A stretch of 64,000 nt of DNA from Arachis hypogaea. Its lineage: Eukaryota > Streptophyta > Magnoliopsida > Fabales > Fabaceae. The translations under genes were made by a program, and so were the position numbers. Numbering within the stretch: position 1 is the stretch's first letter; every line of letters begins with the position of its first letter. Positions 37,765 through 49,520 of this stretch are shown one piece after another. The stretch covers positions 120,038,949-120,102,948 of the forward strand of contig NC_092047.1 of the NCBI RefSeq assembly GCF_003086295.3, given 5' to 3'. The notes beneath the pieces were generated by a model that saw only the letters and a list, made by a program, of their open reading frames with translations, did not search any database and had not been told where the DNA came from.

Positions 37765-39980
37765 TTAGAGATGATCAATAATTGCATTGGTGAACTCAGT
37801 TGTCTTTGCTTTGCCACCAAGATCAGCGGTTCTGTACTTCCCTTCTGCAATTGTGGTGAGGATGGCATTTTGAATTTGATCCGCTTTGTCATGGAGATCC
37901 AAATGGCGCAACATTGAAACACCACTTAGCAGTAAAGCAGTTGGATTTGCCAAATTCTGCACAAATCCAAAGGAAAATATAAGCAAGCAACAGTATATAT
38001 TATATAACCCTCAAATGAGGGTGACCCTGCCTGCCACCCTGTGTCAAGTTTCATATCTATGCAACCTTACTCTCATAAGCCAAGCCAAGTTTCATTTCTA
38101 CACAACCTTACCTTTCCAGCAATATCAGGTGCTGAACCATGTACAGCCTCAGCAAGTGCAATACCTCCTTCACCAATGTTGCAGCTGAAAAAGGCATAAA
38201 ATAAGGTCAGATGATAAGATTGTAACTTCTTGATTTTGTTGACTAAACTGCAAAAAGTTATACCTTGGTGTCAAGCCCAATCCCCCAACCAAGCCAGCAC
38301 AAAGGTCACTGATAATATCACCATAAAGGTTAGGCATCACCAATACATCAAAAAGAGCAGGATTCTTCACAAGCTGTAGATGGTAAAATAGAACATATGT
38401 CATTCCCTTTATAATACTAAAAGAATTTCCATATACAGTGGTATCCTACATCCAAGTTCACAGATATACCATCATGCAGCAATTGTCAATGACAACTTCC
38501 TCATATTTTATCTCAGGATACTTCTCCGCAACCTCACGACAGCACTAGAACAAGTTTCCAAATACAAGGTCACTGTTAGGTAGGGATCACAAATAAATCT
38601 TGAGATTAACACTTATAGGTATTTGTATGTATTGTTGGACCTTGAGGAAAAGACCATCAGTCTTCTGCATAATGTTGGCCTTGTGAATAGCAGACACTCT
38701 CTCTCTTCCATGTACCTTGGCATAGTGAAAAGCATACTCAGCCACCCTTAAACTTGCTTGGCGTGTAATAATTTTGAGACTTTCTACTACACCTCTCACA
38801 ACCTGTTACACAAAAAAACTAAAAGATATATTAATCAGAACTTGGTTCATAGCATCCAACATCAAAATTTGTGAAAGTGTGAAACTTGCCTGATGCTCAA
38901 GACCGCTATACTCTCCTTCAGTATTTTCACGGATGGTGATAAGGTTTACATTATCATACCGAGTTTTGTAGCCAGGCAGGCTGTAGCAGGGTCGAACATT
39001 TGCATACAAATTCAGTTCTTTTCTTAGTGTAAGGTTCAATGAACGATGCCCTTTTCCAATAGGGGTGGCCATTGGCCCTTTCAAGCCAACCCGATTTTGC
39101 CGAACTGATTCCAAACTTTCCCATGTCAGAAAGCTCTGGGTTCTCGGATCAATTTCAGTTCCCACATAGTGCTCTTCCCATTCTATGGGCACCTCAGCTT
39201 CCTTGAATATCTAATCATTGAAACTGTAAGAGTTTACAAAGCATTACATTGATTCAACACAAGTCTCTTTCTATTAATATACCATACTACAAGAGTCATA
39301 TTTTTGCAGCATACGAAACTTGAGAGTTGGGATTGTTAATAAAGGATCCGTTTAACTCCAACGAAAAGTTATGACATGTTAACTATAACTCTGGAAATGA
39401 GTAAAAACACATACGCATAGTATCAAACACATAAGCATAGTTCCATTACTTCATTTCCATACGCAAATTATGCTTTCAAAAACATTAAGTAACGAAATAA
39501 ATATATACTTGCATGAGCATGACGTAGTGAACCGTAAATCTAAATTTACATAAATCAAATCAAAGTTACGGAATTAAAGAGCATATCTTACGAATCATCT
39601 TAATTTTACTTTCATAAATTTATGTTACGTAAAACAGGAAAATTCAGCTGAAAATATTAATCACAAGAGGTAAACAATCAGTAGTAAAAAAGGAGAGATC
39701 TTTACTCAAACCATGCACCGATGCCAAAAAGAAAATCAAATAAGCAAAAGAAAAATTGAAAATAAATAAATGGCGTATCGAAGAGAATAGAAGGTGAAGG
39801 AAAAACCTTTTTGACGGATTCGGCGATCTCGGGGCCAATACCGTCGCCGGGGAAGAGAGTGGCGCGGATCGGAGTGGAAGAAGCGAAGGAGAAGAATCTG
39901 GCGACTGGGGTGGTAGGGTTTGATGGGAGGTGGGCGCTTCGGAGGGTTCGTTTGAGGAGGTGAATGCAAGAAGAAGCCAT
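37765..39980 (-). CDS. NAD-dependent isocitrate dehydrogenase, catalytic subunit (IDH-V/VI type), mitochondrial
   Basis: Seven exons: 39980-39807, 39210-38890, 38802-38641, 38544-38470, 38373-38264, 38184-38112 and 37956-37765, giving 368 residues. The N-terminal ~33 residues are rich in Arg, Ser and Leu without acidic residues, a mitochondrial presequence, cut before [20 protein letters not shown]. Conserved blocks include [41 protein letters not shown] (substrate Arg), [47 protein letters not shown] (metal-binding Asp) and [19 protein letters not shown]. It oxidises isocitrate to 2-oxoglutarate in the TCA cycle and pairs with regulatory IDH subunits. Near-complete agreement with the catalytic form separates it from IDH-I/II/III. 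Intron 2 has a GC donor. The exon 1 end may be off by one base. Confidence 0.95.
38803..38889 (-). other. Non-canonical GC-AG intron in the IDH gene
   Basis: Exon 2 ends GAG CAT CAG and the intron starts GCAAGT. Exon 3 opens after GTAACAG with GTT GTG AGA GGT. The joined protein, [14 protein letters not shown], is the conserved family sequence, so the GC donor is needed. The donor context CAG|GCAAGT is the same as in the PCRK-like gene. Confidence 0.9.
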
Positions 39981-40964
39981 AGTTGACGGCGACACACACT
40001 CTGTTTGATGGATTGATTCTTACGCAGCACAATTACAATCAAATATATTTATTAGTTATTTGCAGTTTTTTCCGTTATACTTCTAAGTTTTAAACTTCTA
40101 ATAAATATACTTTTTGTTTTATTATTTTCTTTTTTGTGGCGTTTGTCAATAAAACAACATAAAAGTTGGTTAATCTTATAGTGAAACTCAGATATAGTCG
40201 ACTTCACGTAAAGTTGATACCTGAGAGCCATTAGATAATTTGATTGATTTGACTAAATTTTTATCTAACGGCTCTCAGATATCAACTTGACATATATCAA
40301 CTTGACATGAAGTCGACTTTATCTGAGTTTTTCACCTAATCTTATATATATAACATGTTATGTTAGTATACCAAGTTTTTACACAAGTATAATAATCAGG
40401 AAAATCTGGAGAATGAGTTGGTCCATATATATTCTTTTGCTTCTTCTAATAGTGTTCTTTTAAGGCAATAATTTGTGATTTTTTAATTCTAATAACTGAA
40501 GAAAGCAATAGTTTTCTTAATACACTTCCATTAACATTTGACATATTCTTTTGGTCTTTCCTTTATTCTCGAAATTAATAGTCTGAAATTGGCTGAATTG
40601 TCATCTCCGGCATCAAAGAGGCATTTGACAATTCCCATTGAAACTCGCTACTAATAATGATTCGTAGCAAAGTTAAAAGACAATTAGTTAAAAGATTATA
40701 ACACACAAAGAATGAAAATTTAGAAGCATTATTTAAGTGAAAGAACTTCCTTTACATAGAAGGCTGGGTATTGTATCTGTGCCCAAAAAGCAATGGCAAA
40801 CAAATGAGAGATTCTGATCTATTACATCATTAATCACACTCACTCTTAATGCTTAACAAATCTCTGCATCTGATTTCCCACATGCTTAACAAACAAACCA
40901 AATTCTTAGCAATATAATAAAAAATACAAACACAGAAAGAAAAAGATGAAACCAAACTTTAAAC
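39981..40964. other. IDH promoter and PAL 3' side, with one MITE
   Basis: No gene was seen. The IDH upstream region is short: 200 bp before the ATG lies a MITE (40181-40336). The part from about 40740 to 40964 should be the PAL 3'UTR. Confidence 0.55.
40181..40336. mobile_element. Foldback MITE, copy 3
   Basis: It starts gtgaaactcagatatagtcg and ends ctgagtttttcacc. The direct flanks taatcttata (40171-40180 and 40337-40346) are a perfect duplication of 9-10 bp. The right arm carries a tandem duplication of tatcaacttgacat. The internal order is inverted relative to copies 1 and 5. It sits about 200 bp upstream of the IDH start codon. Confidence 0.9.
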
Positions 40965-43900
40965 CTAACATAAAGGAAGAGGAGCACCATTCCACTCAGA
41001 AATGCACTCAAGAAGAGGATCAATGATCTTCCCTTGGCACATTGCCGTGAACAATTTGTCACATTCTTCACCAGGTGACCTAACCTTCTCACCAGTTAGC
41101 ATCTCAGTCCCCAACTCCTCCCTCACAAACTTGTACAATGGATAGGACCTGCATTCCTTGATCTTGTTCGGTAACGCACTTTGTCCATTCTCATATGCAA
41201 TTCTTGCACCCTCAACTTCTTTAGGCAAAAGGGTCTGCAATTCTTCCTCAAAGGTTGTAATTTTCTGGAAGATTGAGGTGTTCACATTCTTCTCGGTTTC
41301 AGCATTTGCAAGTGCATGTTCCACCAAAACTTGCCTTAGCTTCTGCATCAAAGGGTATGTAGCACTGCAAGGATCATCAATGTATGCAAAACAGTACTCC
41401 CTATCAACAACCTTGAGAAGATCCTTCTCACAGAATCTTGATGGGTGGAGTTCGCCGTTGATGCCGGTGGTTAGTGTCCTCTTGGCAACTTGGCTCACAG
41501 TGTTCTTCACGGTGTTCTTCAAATTCTCCTCCAGATGCCTCAAATCAATGGCTTGGCAAAGTGCAATCAAGAAGGTCGATGACATAAGTTTGAGAATCTC
41601 AACAGCTTCATTTGTTTTCCTAGCTGAAATCAAACCAAGAGAGTTCACATCTTGGTTATGCTGCTCAGCACTCTGGACATGGCTAGTCACCGGGTTTGCA
41701 AGATATTGCAGTTCGGAACAGTAAGAGGCCATGGCGATTTCAGTTCCCTTGAAGCCATAATCCAAGCTGGGGTTCCTACTAGCACTTAGATTTGAAGGCA
41801 AGCCATTGTTGTAGAAATCATTGACAAGCTCAGAGAACTGAGCAAACATGAGTTTCCCAATTGATGCAATGGCCAATCTTGTGTTATCCATAGACACACC
41901 AATTGGAGTACCTTGAAAGTTACCACCATGCAAAGCCTTGTTCCTTGACACATCAATCAAAGGGTTGTCGTTAACAGAGTTAATTTCCCTCTCAATTGAT
42001 TTGGTTGAGAATCTAATCACTTCAATCAAAGGGCCAAGCCATTGAGGTGAAGTCCTAAGTGCATATCTGTCCTGTTTAGGCTTTTGCAACGGATCAATCT
42101 CGTGCAACTTCTTGGCGGCTTTGACATATGAGCTACCATCCAAAATGTGTTCCATTATGGCTGCAGCCTCAATTTGTCCAGGATGCTGCTTCAATTTGTG
42201 TGTCAAATGGTCAGTGAACTCTGGCTTCCCCTGCATCACCTCCGCAAATATGGCCGAAAGAACCTCCGACAGGACAGCTAGGATATTGGCCTCAAATAGG
42301 ACAATTGAGGCTAGTCCGGAACCAACAGCAGTGCCATTCACCAGTGCAAGGCCTTCTTTAGGTTGCAACTCGAAGAACTCGGATCCGATTCCGGCCACTT
42401 GGAATGCTTCTTTTGCATTAAGGATCTCTCCATTGGGTCCAACAGCCTTTGAATTTGGTCTGCCAGTTAACAAACCAGCAATGTATGATAATGGAACAAG
42501 GTCACCAGAGGCTGTGATTGTTCCCCTAAGTGGCAAACATGGTGTAATGTTGTTGTTCAGAAGCTTGGTTATGGCTTCCAAGATCTCAAATCTGATTCCT
42601 GAGTAGCCTTGGAGGAGTGTGTTGATCCTCACTAGCATTGCTGCTCTAGTAGCTGTGTGTGGCAATGTGCAATTTGTCTCTGTTCCATTGCCAAATATTC
42701 CAGCATTTAAGAACCTGAAAGAAGAAAAAAGAACTAAGGATTAGAGAAATCTTTTATGTAATTTAATTATTCCTAATCAACAATGAATCATAGGTAAATT
42801 TTAATTCAATAACACAAGTATAGTTAGCAGTTAGGTGGGGAATAGTCAATAGTCAATTAGAGTACTATTTTAGAGCCGTCAAGTTTTAAAATAAAATGGA
42901 AAGTAACTTAGAAAATGAGGAATCACCAAGTCAAAGATGGTGACTAGCGAGTTAGCCAAAGGAGTTAGGAGTTAGCACTAAGAAAAGTTAGTAACTATAG
43001 AAGACTATGCACCCACCTAACTCCATGTCACGTGCAACGCTCGTGTTTCACCTAACAATTTTTCAAACTATATATATTTAATATTAAATACCAAACGGAA
43101 CTTTTTTTATTTTTGGTGAATAATTAATTATAACTCTCGACTTTAATCAACTCACCACGTTGACTGGTTAAATTTAGGGCTTGGACACCAAATCCAATAA
43201 TTATAAGTGTAAGAACTGGCAGTACCGGATATGATGTGGACATCTATCTACCCTAGGGTCCCCAACATGCTTATGATTTATCAAAAAATAATCCTTTTGT
43301 TGTTTGTTCCACGGGTACCTCGTGTTCCCTACAATACTTGTTCAGTTTTAGGGATCCATTACTATTTACCATCTAACAAAAACAGTAAATTTGATAGGTC
43401 ATGTTTCACATGTTTGCCAAAATATACTACTGTATCTTATGATAAATAATAACCACGTTTACATTATGGCATTTATTATTACTGGTAAAAATGGTTAAAG
43501 AATAAAACTTGCTACTACTTCTAATAACTATTATAAACCAGCTAATTATTAACATCAATTGTTAATTATGAGAATGTACGGATGACATAAACAGTAAAAA
43601 GATTTACGCACCATGTGAATTAATTATGTCATAGATCTTTATTATCGTTTATAAAAAACAGATTCTACTAGGATGTCACGTATATTCAATTATTCATGAA
43701 TTGCGACAGCATCGCGGTGCGGTGTGTCGTGGCAATTATAGATACTTAAAGTGGTTAACTTGAGAATGTCCGAAAATGCTTTATTTCATGATATTACTAA
43801 TTTTGTGCGGGATAAAGAAAAAGATACATATAATATATTAGTGGCTCGTATTGAAATTAGAATCTCACTACAATAATAAGGCGTAAAAGTTATAGCATAA

Positions 43901-44736
43901 TTCATTCCTAACTATTTTTAGACATCAAACAAAAAATGTATGATACATAAAAGACACTGTAAGGGAAACAAAATAGAGAATTTAATAAAATTAATAAAAA
44001 AATATAATTCATTCGATTCATGTTTGATTAATTTTATTAATATTATTTTATTTTATAATAAATTCTAAATTATATTCTTAACGAAAATTTTTTAATTGAA
44101 TTATTGAACTTATTTTTACTCATTACCGACACTATTTAACTCGGCATTATTATTAATTTATTATTATTATAGATAGATTTCTCCTGATGTCTAGCTACTT
44201 TTTTTAATATGGAAAGACATTGTTCTTTTTATAATTAAAGAGATTAATATTACGTATATATGTTAGAGTTAAATCTGTAACGAATCTAACAATAATAATT
44301 AAGAATAATATAATAAAGAGTAATTAACTAATTATACGTACCTAATGAGCTCTTTCTGCAAGGCACCGCCCTGTTTGGTTCTCCGGTGAGAAGTGGCACC
44401 AAAGCCGGTGGTGACACCATAGCTGTCCGTACCATTGTTCATGCTATTCATAACCCAGTCACTACTAGCCTTAACCCCAGGTCTGGACTCCTCGGAGAGC
44501 TGGACGGCGACACCTTGGTCCTTGGCAGCAATGGCGGCCACCTGAGATATAGTCAAAGTCTCGCCGCCAAGCTTAACTGTCGGCTTCCGGTACTCGGCGA
44601 CCATCCTCTTGACCTCGTCCAAGTGGCTCCCCTCCAAAGCCTGGGCTGCGACGCCCCAGTTCAATGGGTCGTGACGTGGCACCTGACCGTTGGCGCTCAA
44701 ACAGAAGGTGGCATCACCATTCACGTGAGTGTCCAT
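40965..44736 (-). CDS. PAL: Phenylalanine ammonia-lyase
   Basis: Two exons, 44736-44342 and 42714-40965, encode 714 residues, the usual plant PAL length. The single intron, phase 2 within an Arg codon (KELIR-FLNAG), is the conserved PAL intron. The MIO prosthetic group forms from Ala200-Ser201-Gly202 in [17 protein letters not shown]. Other conserved blocks are [48 protein letters not shown] and [12 protein letters not shown]. The end is [11 protein letters not shown]. The enzyme removes ammonia from phenylalanine to give trans-cinnamate, the entry to phenylpropanoids, lignin and isoflavonoids; it acts in the cytosol as a tetramer. It resembles the PAL1/PAL2 class. Promoter AC elements support phenylpropanoid-type regulation. 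Confidence 0.98.
42715..44341 (-). other. PAL intron (1.6 kb)
   Basis: The donor is ATTAG|GTACGT and the acceptor TTTCAG|GTTC. The sequence is AT-rich. The plus-strand frame 43231-43449 has no domain. No transposon ends were paired. Confidence 0.9.
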
Positions 44737-44887
44737 GTTAGTTAGTAGTGATGGGGAAACGGATCTGAAGAGGTTGTTAGTCGGTTACGGGGAAGTGAAG
44801 AGAGGAAACCAAATGAAATGCAAATGGAAATGAAATGAAATGAAGTGGAAATGATTTCCTGAGAGGGGTTGGAAGAGAGAGGGGTTA

Positions 44888-45117
44888 TTATATAAAGGGG
44901 GAGAAGGGAAATCTGATGCGTTGGTGTGTTTGGTAGGTGAGCATAAGGGGTGGCAAGGAGGGAGGGGGTTGGTGGGAGACTAATGGACGGTTTTAGATTG
45001 TGACACGTGGCGTCTTGTTTTTTATGTTTTGTGGAGGCTCTCTCTCCTCTGGTAGCTGGGCTTGCCTGCCTAGTGGAACAACATTGGAGCGTAGTAGTTG
45101 GTGAAAGCACCAACTAC
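44888..45117 (-). promoter_or_regulatory. PAL promoter: TATA box, AC elements, G-box and a perfect inverted repeat
   Basis: Reading the minus strand, the TATA box tatataa is at 44888-44894, ~150 bp before the ATG. ACCTACC (AC-I) is at 44932-44938 and ACCAACC (AC-II) at 44967-44973; both words are known MYB targets in phenylpropanoid genes. A CACGTG core (CACGTGGC on the plus strand) lies at 45004-45011. At 45094-45117 gtagttggtg and caccaactac form a perfect 10-bp inverted repeat with a 4-base spacer, so each arm carries an ACCAACTA word on one strand. Roles are inferred from motif identity. Confidence 0.7.
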
Positions 45118-48109
45118 ATTGTATGTAATTCTCTTATTTTTTATTTACACACATTACTACTACTTAGCTGGCTACTACTTCTTTAATTATCTATTATTAC
45201 TCTTATTCCTTTTATTATGGCTGCTTTAGATCTACGGTTTTATTAATTATTAAAACAATATTTTAATCTTTCAATAATATTCTTAATATGCGTTTTAACT
45301 GTTAATTTCATTTCTACTAGTATTTTTTGCTCCGACATTCTTTCCTTAGTTATTCTTTTGTGCACAATTGTTATTTTATAGACTGATGAAAATTAAATAT
45401 GTTACTATATAGAGAAAATCATTATTATTATTCAATTATATAGTAGTTACTAAGGATATATACGTTGAATAGCACCAATATTAGTCGTATACATTGAATG
45501 TCAGACATAATTAGCGACACTTGACTTTCTATATTTTTCTGAATTCAATTAAAACTAGACATATATACATACCACATGACCATATTGGGATCATATATTT
45601 TAGTATGAAATTTGTTTTGGATTGAAGCTTTAAGCTTTACAATGTATTGGAAAGTGCAGTTGACCGAGTAAATGTTAGGAGCTTCTTGGAAATTTGTATT
45701 CTAGTTTCTTCAGAGATATATACAAACCGAGAGGGCAAGTGCAAGAAACAACGTTACATCAAAAATCTTTGGTAAATATATTTTTAAAAGAGTAGTACTT
45801 GTGTCTATTATTATTATTATACATTTACCACTTGCAATGAGGAAATTTGGGGTTTGATTAAAACTTTCTTTATTGAGAGAAGCAATAGCCACTAAGCCAC
45901 CCCGTTTGAACGCAGAGTTAAATGTTTTCAATGAAGACAAAATCTAACAATTTGTAGTATTTAGTGACGGCTTGGGAAAACGACACCTAATTACACGAAA
46001 AAGGACATATAACTTTACATATTTTTCAACAATTACGATAAATATATACTAAAATTAATCATAAATAAATAAAAAATATATTAAAAATAAATTAAATAAT
46101 ATATATTTTATATTAATAATTAATTTTAATTATTAATTTTAATGTATATATCAATGCAGTTTTATAAATTAATGAATGAAATAAATAATTGCAACCACCG
46201 AGTGACATTCCACGTTGTTCGCATGGGTAACGGAAAGCAACTGAGTTTCCACGTAAACTCACTCATATCCATCACTTACAATAGTGAAAATATCGATACA
46301 GGTTTTCCATATTTTTCTTTAAACTTTTTTTCTTTTCTTTTTTTTTTCTAAATGCCCCTAGCTTGAATAAAAAAAACGTAGTTTTTTTCGTTAAATATTT
46401 TTTTATTTTTTACAGTATTTTTTAATTCAACGATGCTAAAAATTAATTTATTACAGATTAAAGCTTTATATTCTATTTAAAAGTTTATTAATAGCCAATA
46501 AATTATTACATATATAATTTGAATCCTAACACTTACTTAACACTTATTTAAACAGATTAACGAATTAATTACCAGATAATATTGGTGTTTTACTTAATAC
46601 TATTCTAGAGATTTTAAAATTGACTATACAATTTTATAGATTTAAACTCCCGAATATATTATTTCTAGTCACAGAAAGCAAAAAAGATCAGTTAATTACA
46701 TAACGACAGATTAGGGGGCTGCAAATCACAAATGAACGTGACATGATGAATTGAACTTGATCAGGATGAAATATTAAAACTATATACACTTCTGAATTGT
46801 GATTAATTAGAATAACACATACATTGCATATGTATAGTTTCTAAATTAGTACTGAAAAAAAAAACTATAAAAGTATATATGAAATTTTAAATAATGATGG
46901 ATGGGTTCGAAAACAACCAACAGATCAGAATCTCACATTAAGGCTGTAGCACATGGAAATACAACCACATTATGTTATTTGCATCAAATTAATTATTAAA
47001 TATAACGTAATTAAGTCCTTAATGATAGTTGAGTCTTGGCCTCCAACAAAGTATGGGAGAAAGTTCATAGGTTGAATTCAAGATGAGGAATAAGTCAACG
47101 AGTCAAATAATGGAGCTTATTATATAGTTTGTGTATTAATTAACATATACAGTTAGTTGTTCTAACATGGCAGGCTGCTGCATGAACACTACATTCATCA
47201 ATCATCATATTTAAATATCAATAAAATATTTATAATTATTCAACGAAGTATATATATAAACTAATATATAGATTCAAATAATGCATTATCCACAAGAAAA
47301 AAATGCTTATCATCACAGCCGCCGGTCTTCTTTGCAGCTTTATTTTGACCTATCTTTAAATTAAATATTATTGACCGTGATTTTTTTCCATCATTGACTT
47401 GAGTCTTCTGAGGTCAGGAAATAAGTTTATAGATAACAATTTCCCTTTAAAGTTAAAATGGTCCCTTAGTTTTGAAATTAATTAAAATTATTCCTCAACT
47501 TTAAACTGTAAATTAAAATGGTTTTTTATTAATTATTAAGTTAATGTTGTTAATAAAAATTTTGCTTAGCTTGCACATTAATTTTTAAGTTGGCATAAGA
47601 TAATAATCAAAATAGTCCTTCAAATTTAACTAAATAATCAAAATGATACTTCGATTTTAAATTATAAATCAAAATGATTCCTCCATCATATCTACAATCA
47701 AGACGACATTAATTTGGTGATTGATGAAGAAATTATTTACGGTTATAAATTTTATATATTAAAATATTTAATAATATATTAATAAAATTGATTATTTTAA
47801 TACTAATTATTTAAAAATAACCAATTGATTATATTTGATCATTAGATAGAAAATAAGTGTTAGCTAGAGAGATATTTGGTCAGAATTTACTATAATTATG
47901 GTGAGTCTTTTTTAAATCGCAAAATTATCAAGAGATTTTGATATTACCTGAGTGGTTATGGCTCTTAAATTTGTTGGGACAAAGAAAATGAGACTTTCGT
48001 TCAATTAATAACATAGTAGAATATGTGTATAAGATCGTATCAAAAGTATTAGTACAAAAAAATAAAGAGCGTAATACTATAATTAGCAGAAAAAATACAT
48101 AGTGTTTTT
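45118..48109. other. Intergenic upstream of PAL, AT-rich, decayed repeats
   Basis: No gene was seen. The minus frame at 45710-45940 and plus frame at 46142-46351 are not recognised. An AT-rich foldback-like tract lies near 46030-46150. From 47450 to 47700 repeated phrases (aaaatggt, aaatcaaaatga) suggest a decayed MITE or retroelement, but no borders could be set. Confidence 0.5.
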
Positions 48110-49095
48110 GTGAAAAAAAAGATACACAATGGAACTTTAATTACTTGTGAAAATAGGATTTTTTTGATGATGTCTTTTTTTTAAGTGTTGAATTGGGTAT
48201 AAGAATCATAACATGATACTAATTGAAAAGGTTTTTTGTTGTTCCAACATTGTCATCTTCCTTATTGTTTTGATTTTTCTCGGATTTCCGAACTTACTGC
48301 AACTCTTCAATTTTCATTTGACCTTTAACCTTTTTTCGAAATTTGGCCAAGGTCTTCGGTTTGACCACTGTGATGGTTTCTTGAAATTTTTTTCGGTGGA
48401 ATTCACTCTTTATAGCATGTTGGTGCACCTCGGGATGGAGGTATGGAATAGTCATTGCAACTTTGGTCAAGCGAATGATGTAGTCTTTTAAACTTTCGTG
48501 TTGTCCTTGTTTAATAGTGTTCAAATAGTCAAAGTCATGCAAGTAGATAGAAGATGCAGCGAATTGATTTTCGAACTGTTTGGCGAGCTCCTGAAAGCGT
48601 GAAATGGAATCTACAGGCAAAGAGAAAAACCAGTCAAGTGCAGCACTGTTTAAAAAATAGAAAAGCAATGACATAAAATAAGATCAGAAGCACTGTTAAC
48701 GATCATCATAGATCATAATTTCTTAATATGCTTTTTTGGGTCTCCCACGCCATCATAGGGAATAAACGTTAGCGGTAAGGTGAAGTTCCTAGGTAACTTG
48801 AAGCTCATAACGTCGGCCATGAATGGTACAACAGCGTTGTCTAAATCGTCTTCATCATCATTTTGTTGAATTTTCTCAGGTTGTTGAGTTTCAAAAACAT
48901 GTGTTAGATCAGAATTATTTTCTTCATCATCTAATTGCTCATTGTGACCGTTGTTATGCTCAATCCGAACATTGGTTAGCTCAGCTATTTGGTTTGTCAT
49001 CCGTTAATTTTTTTTCCGCCATGCGTTAATTGGCCTGTTGTAACCCTGTTACCATCCGGATCGGAGAAGTTCAGATGGTATGAGAGGAGGTAAGT
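48110..49095 (-). pseudogene. Retrotransposon gag, decayed and truncated (Ty3/Gypsy-type LTR element)
   Basis: Minus-strand frames carry gag signatures: an N-terminal part near 48713-49090 (MADLPPLIPSELLRS-like opening, PFMADVMSFKLP, YDGVGDPKKHI) and the core at 48294-48674 (AALDWFFSLP, FENQFAAS, IKQGQHESLKDYIIRLTKVA). After a stop, further gag-like sequence (KSEKNQNNKEDD, DSYTQFN, DIIKKIL) can be followed to about 48110. In-frame stops and at least one frame change break it. No protease, reverse transcriptase or integrase follows, so the 3' part of the element has been lost. Confidence 0.8.
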
Positions 49096-49159
49096 CAGCC
49101 ATGATCAAGGAAGGAAATTTTGGGGCCTATAGAAACAAAAGGTCTTTATTTCAAAACCT

Positions 49160-49175
49160 CACGGTGGGCGCCAAA
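49160..49175 (-). other. Primer-binding site region of the LTR element
   Basis: Directly inside the LTR end, the minus strand reads tttggcgcccaccgtgag. Such tggcgcc words start tRNA-primed minus-strand synthesis in many plant LTR elements. The tRNA type was not assigned. Confidence 0.55.
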
Positions 49176-49520
49176 TGTTCTTGCTGATTTTGGTCAATGT
49201 ATAACTCGTCCACTGGTGAATGCTTGCAATTTCTTCTTCAAGATGAGATATATGTTGGCGGTGAGAAAACAAAGGAGTAAGGGCCTGCAAAAGGCATTCT
49301 GACGCTCAAGTAAGTAAGTGAGTAATAACAAGCTTTAATTTGCAGAATACAATGAATCAAATAATCTTTTTACCATTTTTTTTATATCTGAGAAATAATA
49401 GTAACTGTCAAATCTCCGAATAATGGTGTTTTAAGTCGAGAATAAATGTATATCTGGCGTTTTGGTATTTGTAGTTATGGCTAAATTATAACTTGTAACC
49501 GATATATAACAGTTACAACA
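49176..49520 (-). repeat. 5' LTR of the decayed retrotransposon (345 bp)
   Basis: On the minus strand it starts TGTTGTAACTG and ends AAGAACA, the TG...CA pattern of LTRs, and it is followed at once by the primer-binding site and then gag. The partner LTR is not in the expected place, consistent with truncation near 48110. The base after its outer edge (49521) is LINE sequence. Confidence 0.7.

Noticed and set aside
41158..42606. Long plus-strand frames inside PAL (188 and 164 residues)
   Set aside because: Antisense shadows of the PAL exon, which is conserved along its whole length.
44742..45113. 123-residue minus-strand frame upstream of PAL
   Set aside because: It covers the PAL leader, TATA box and promoter motifs; Pro/Ser/Thr-rich peptide without domain.
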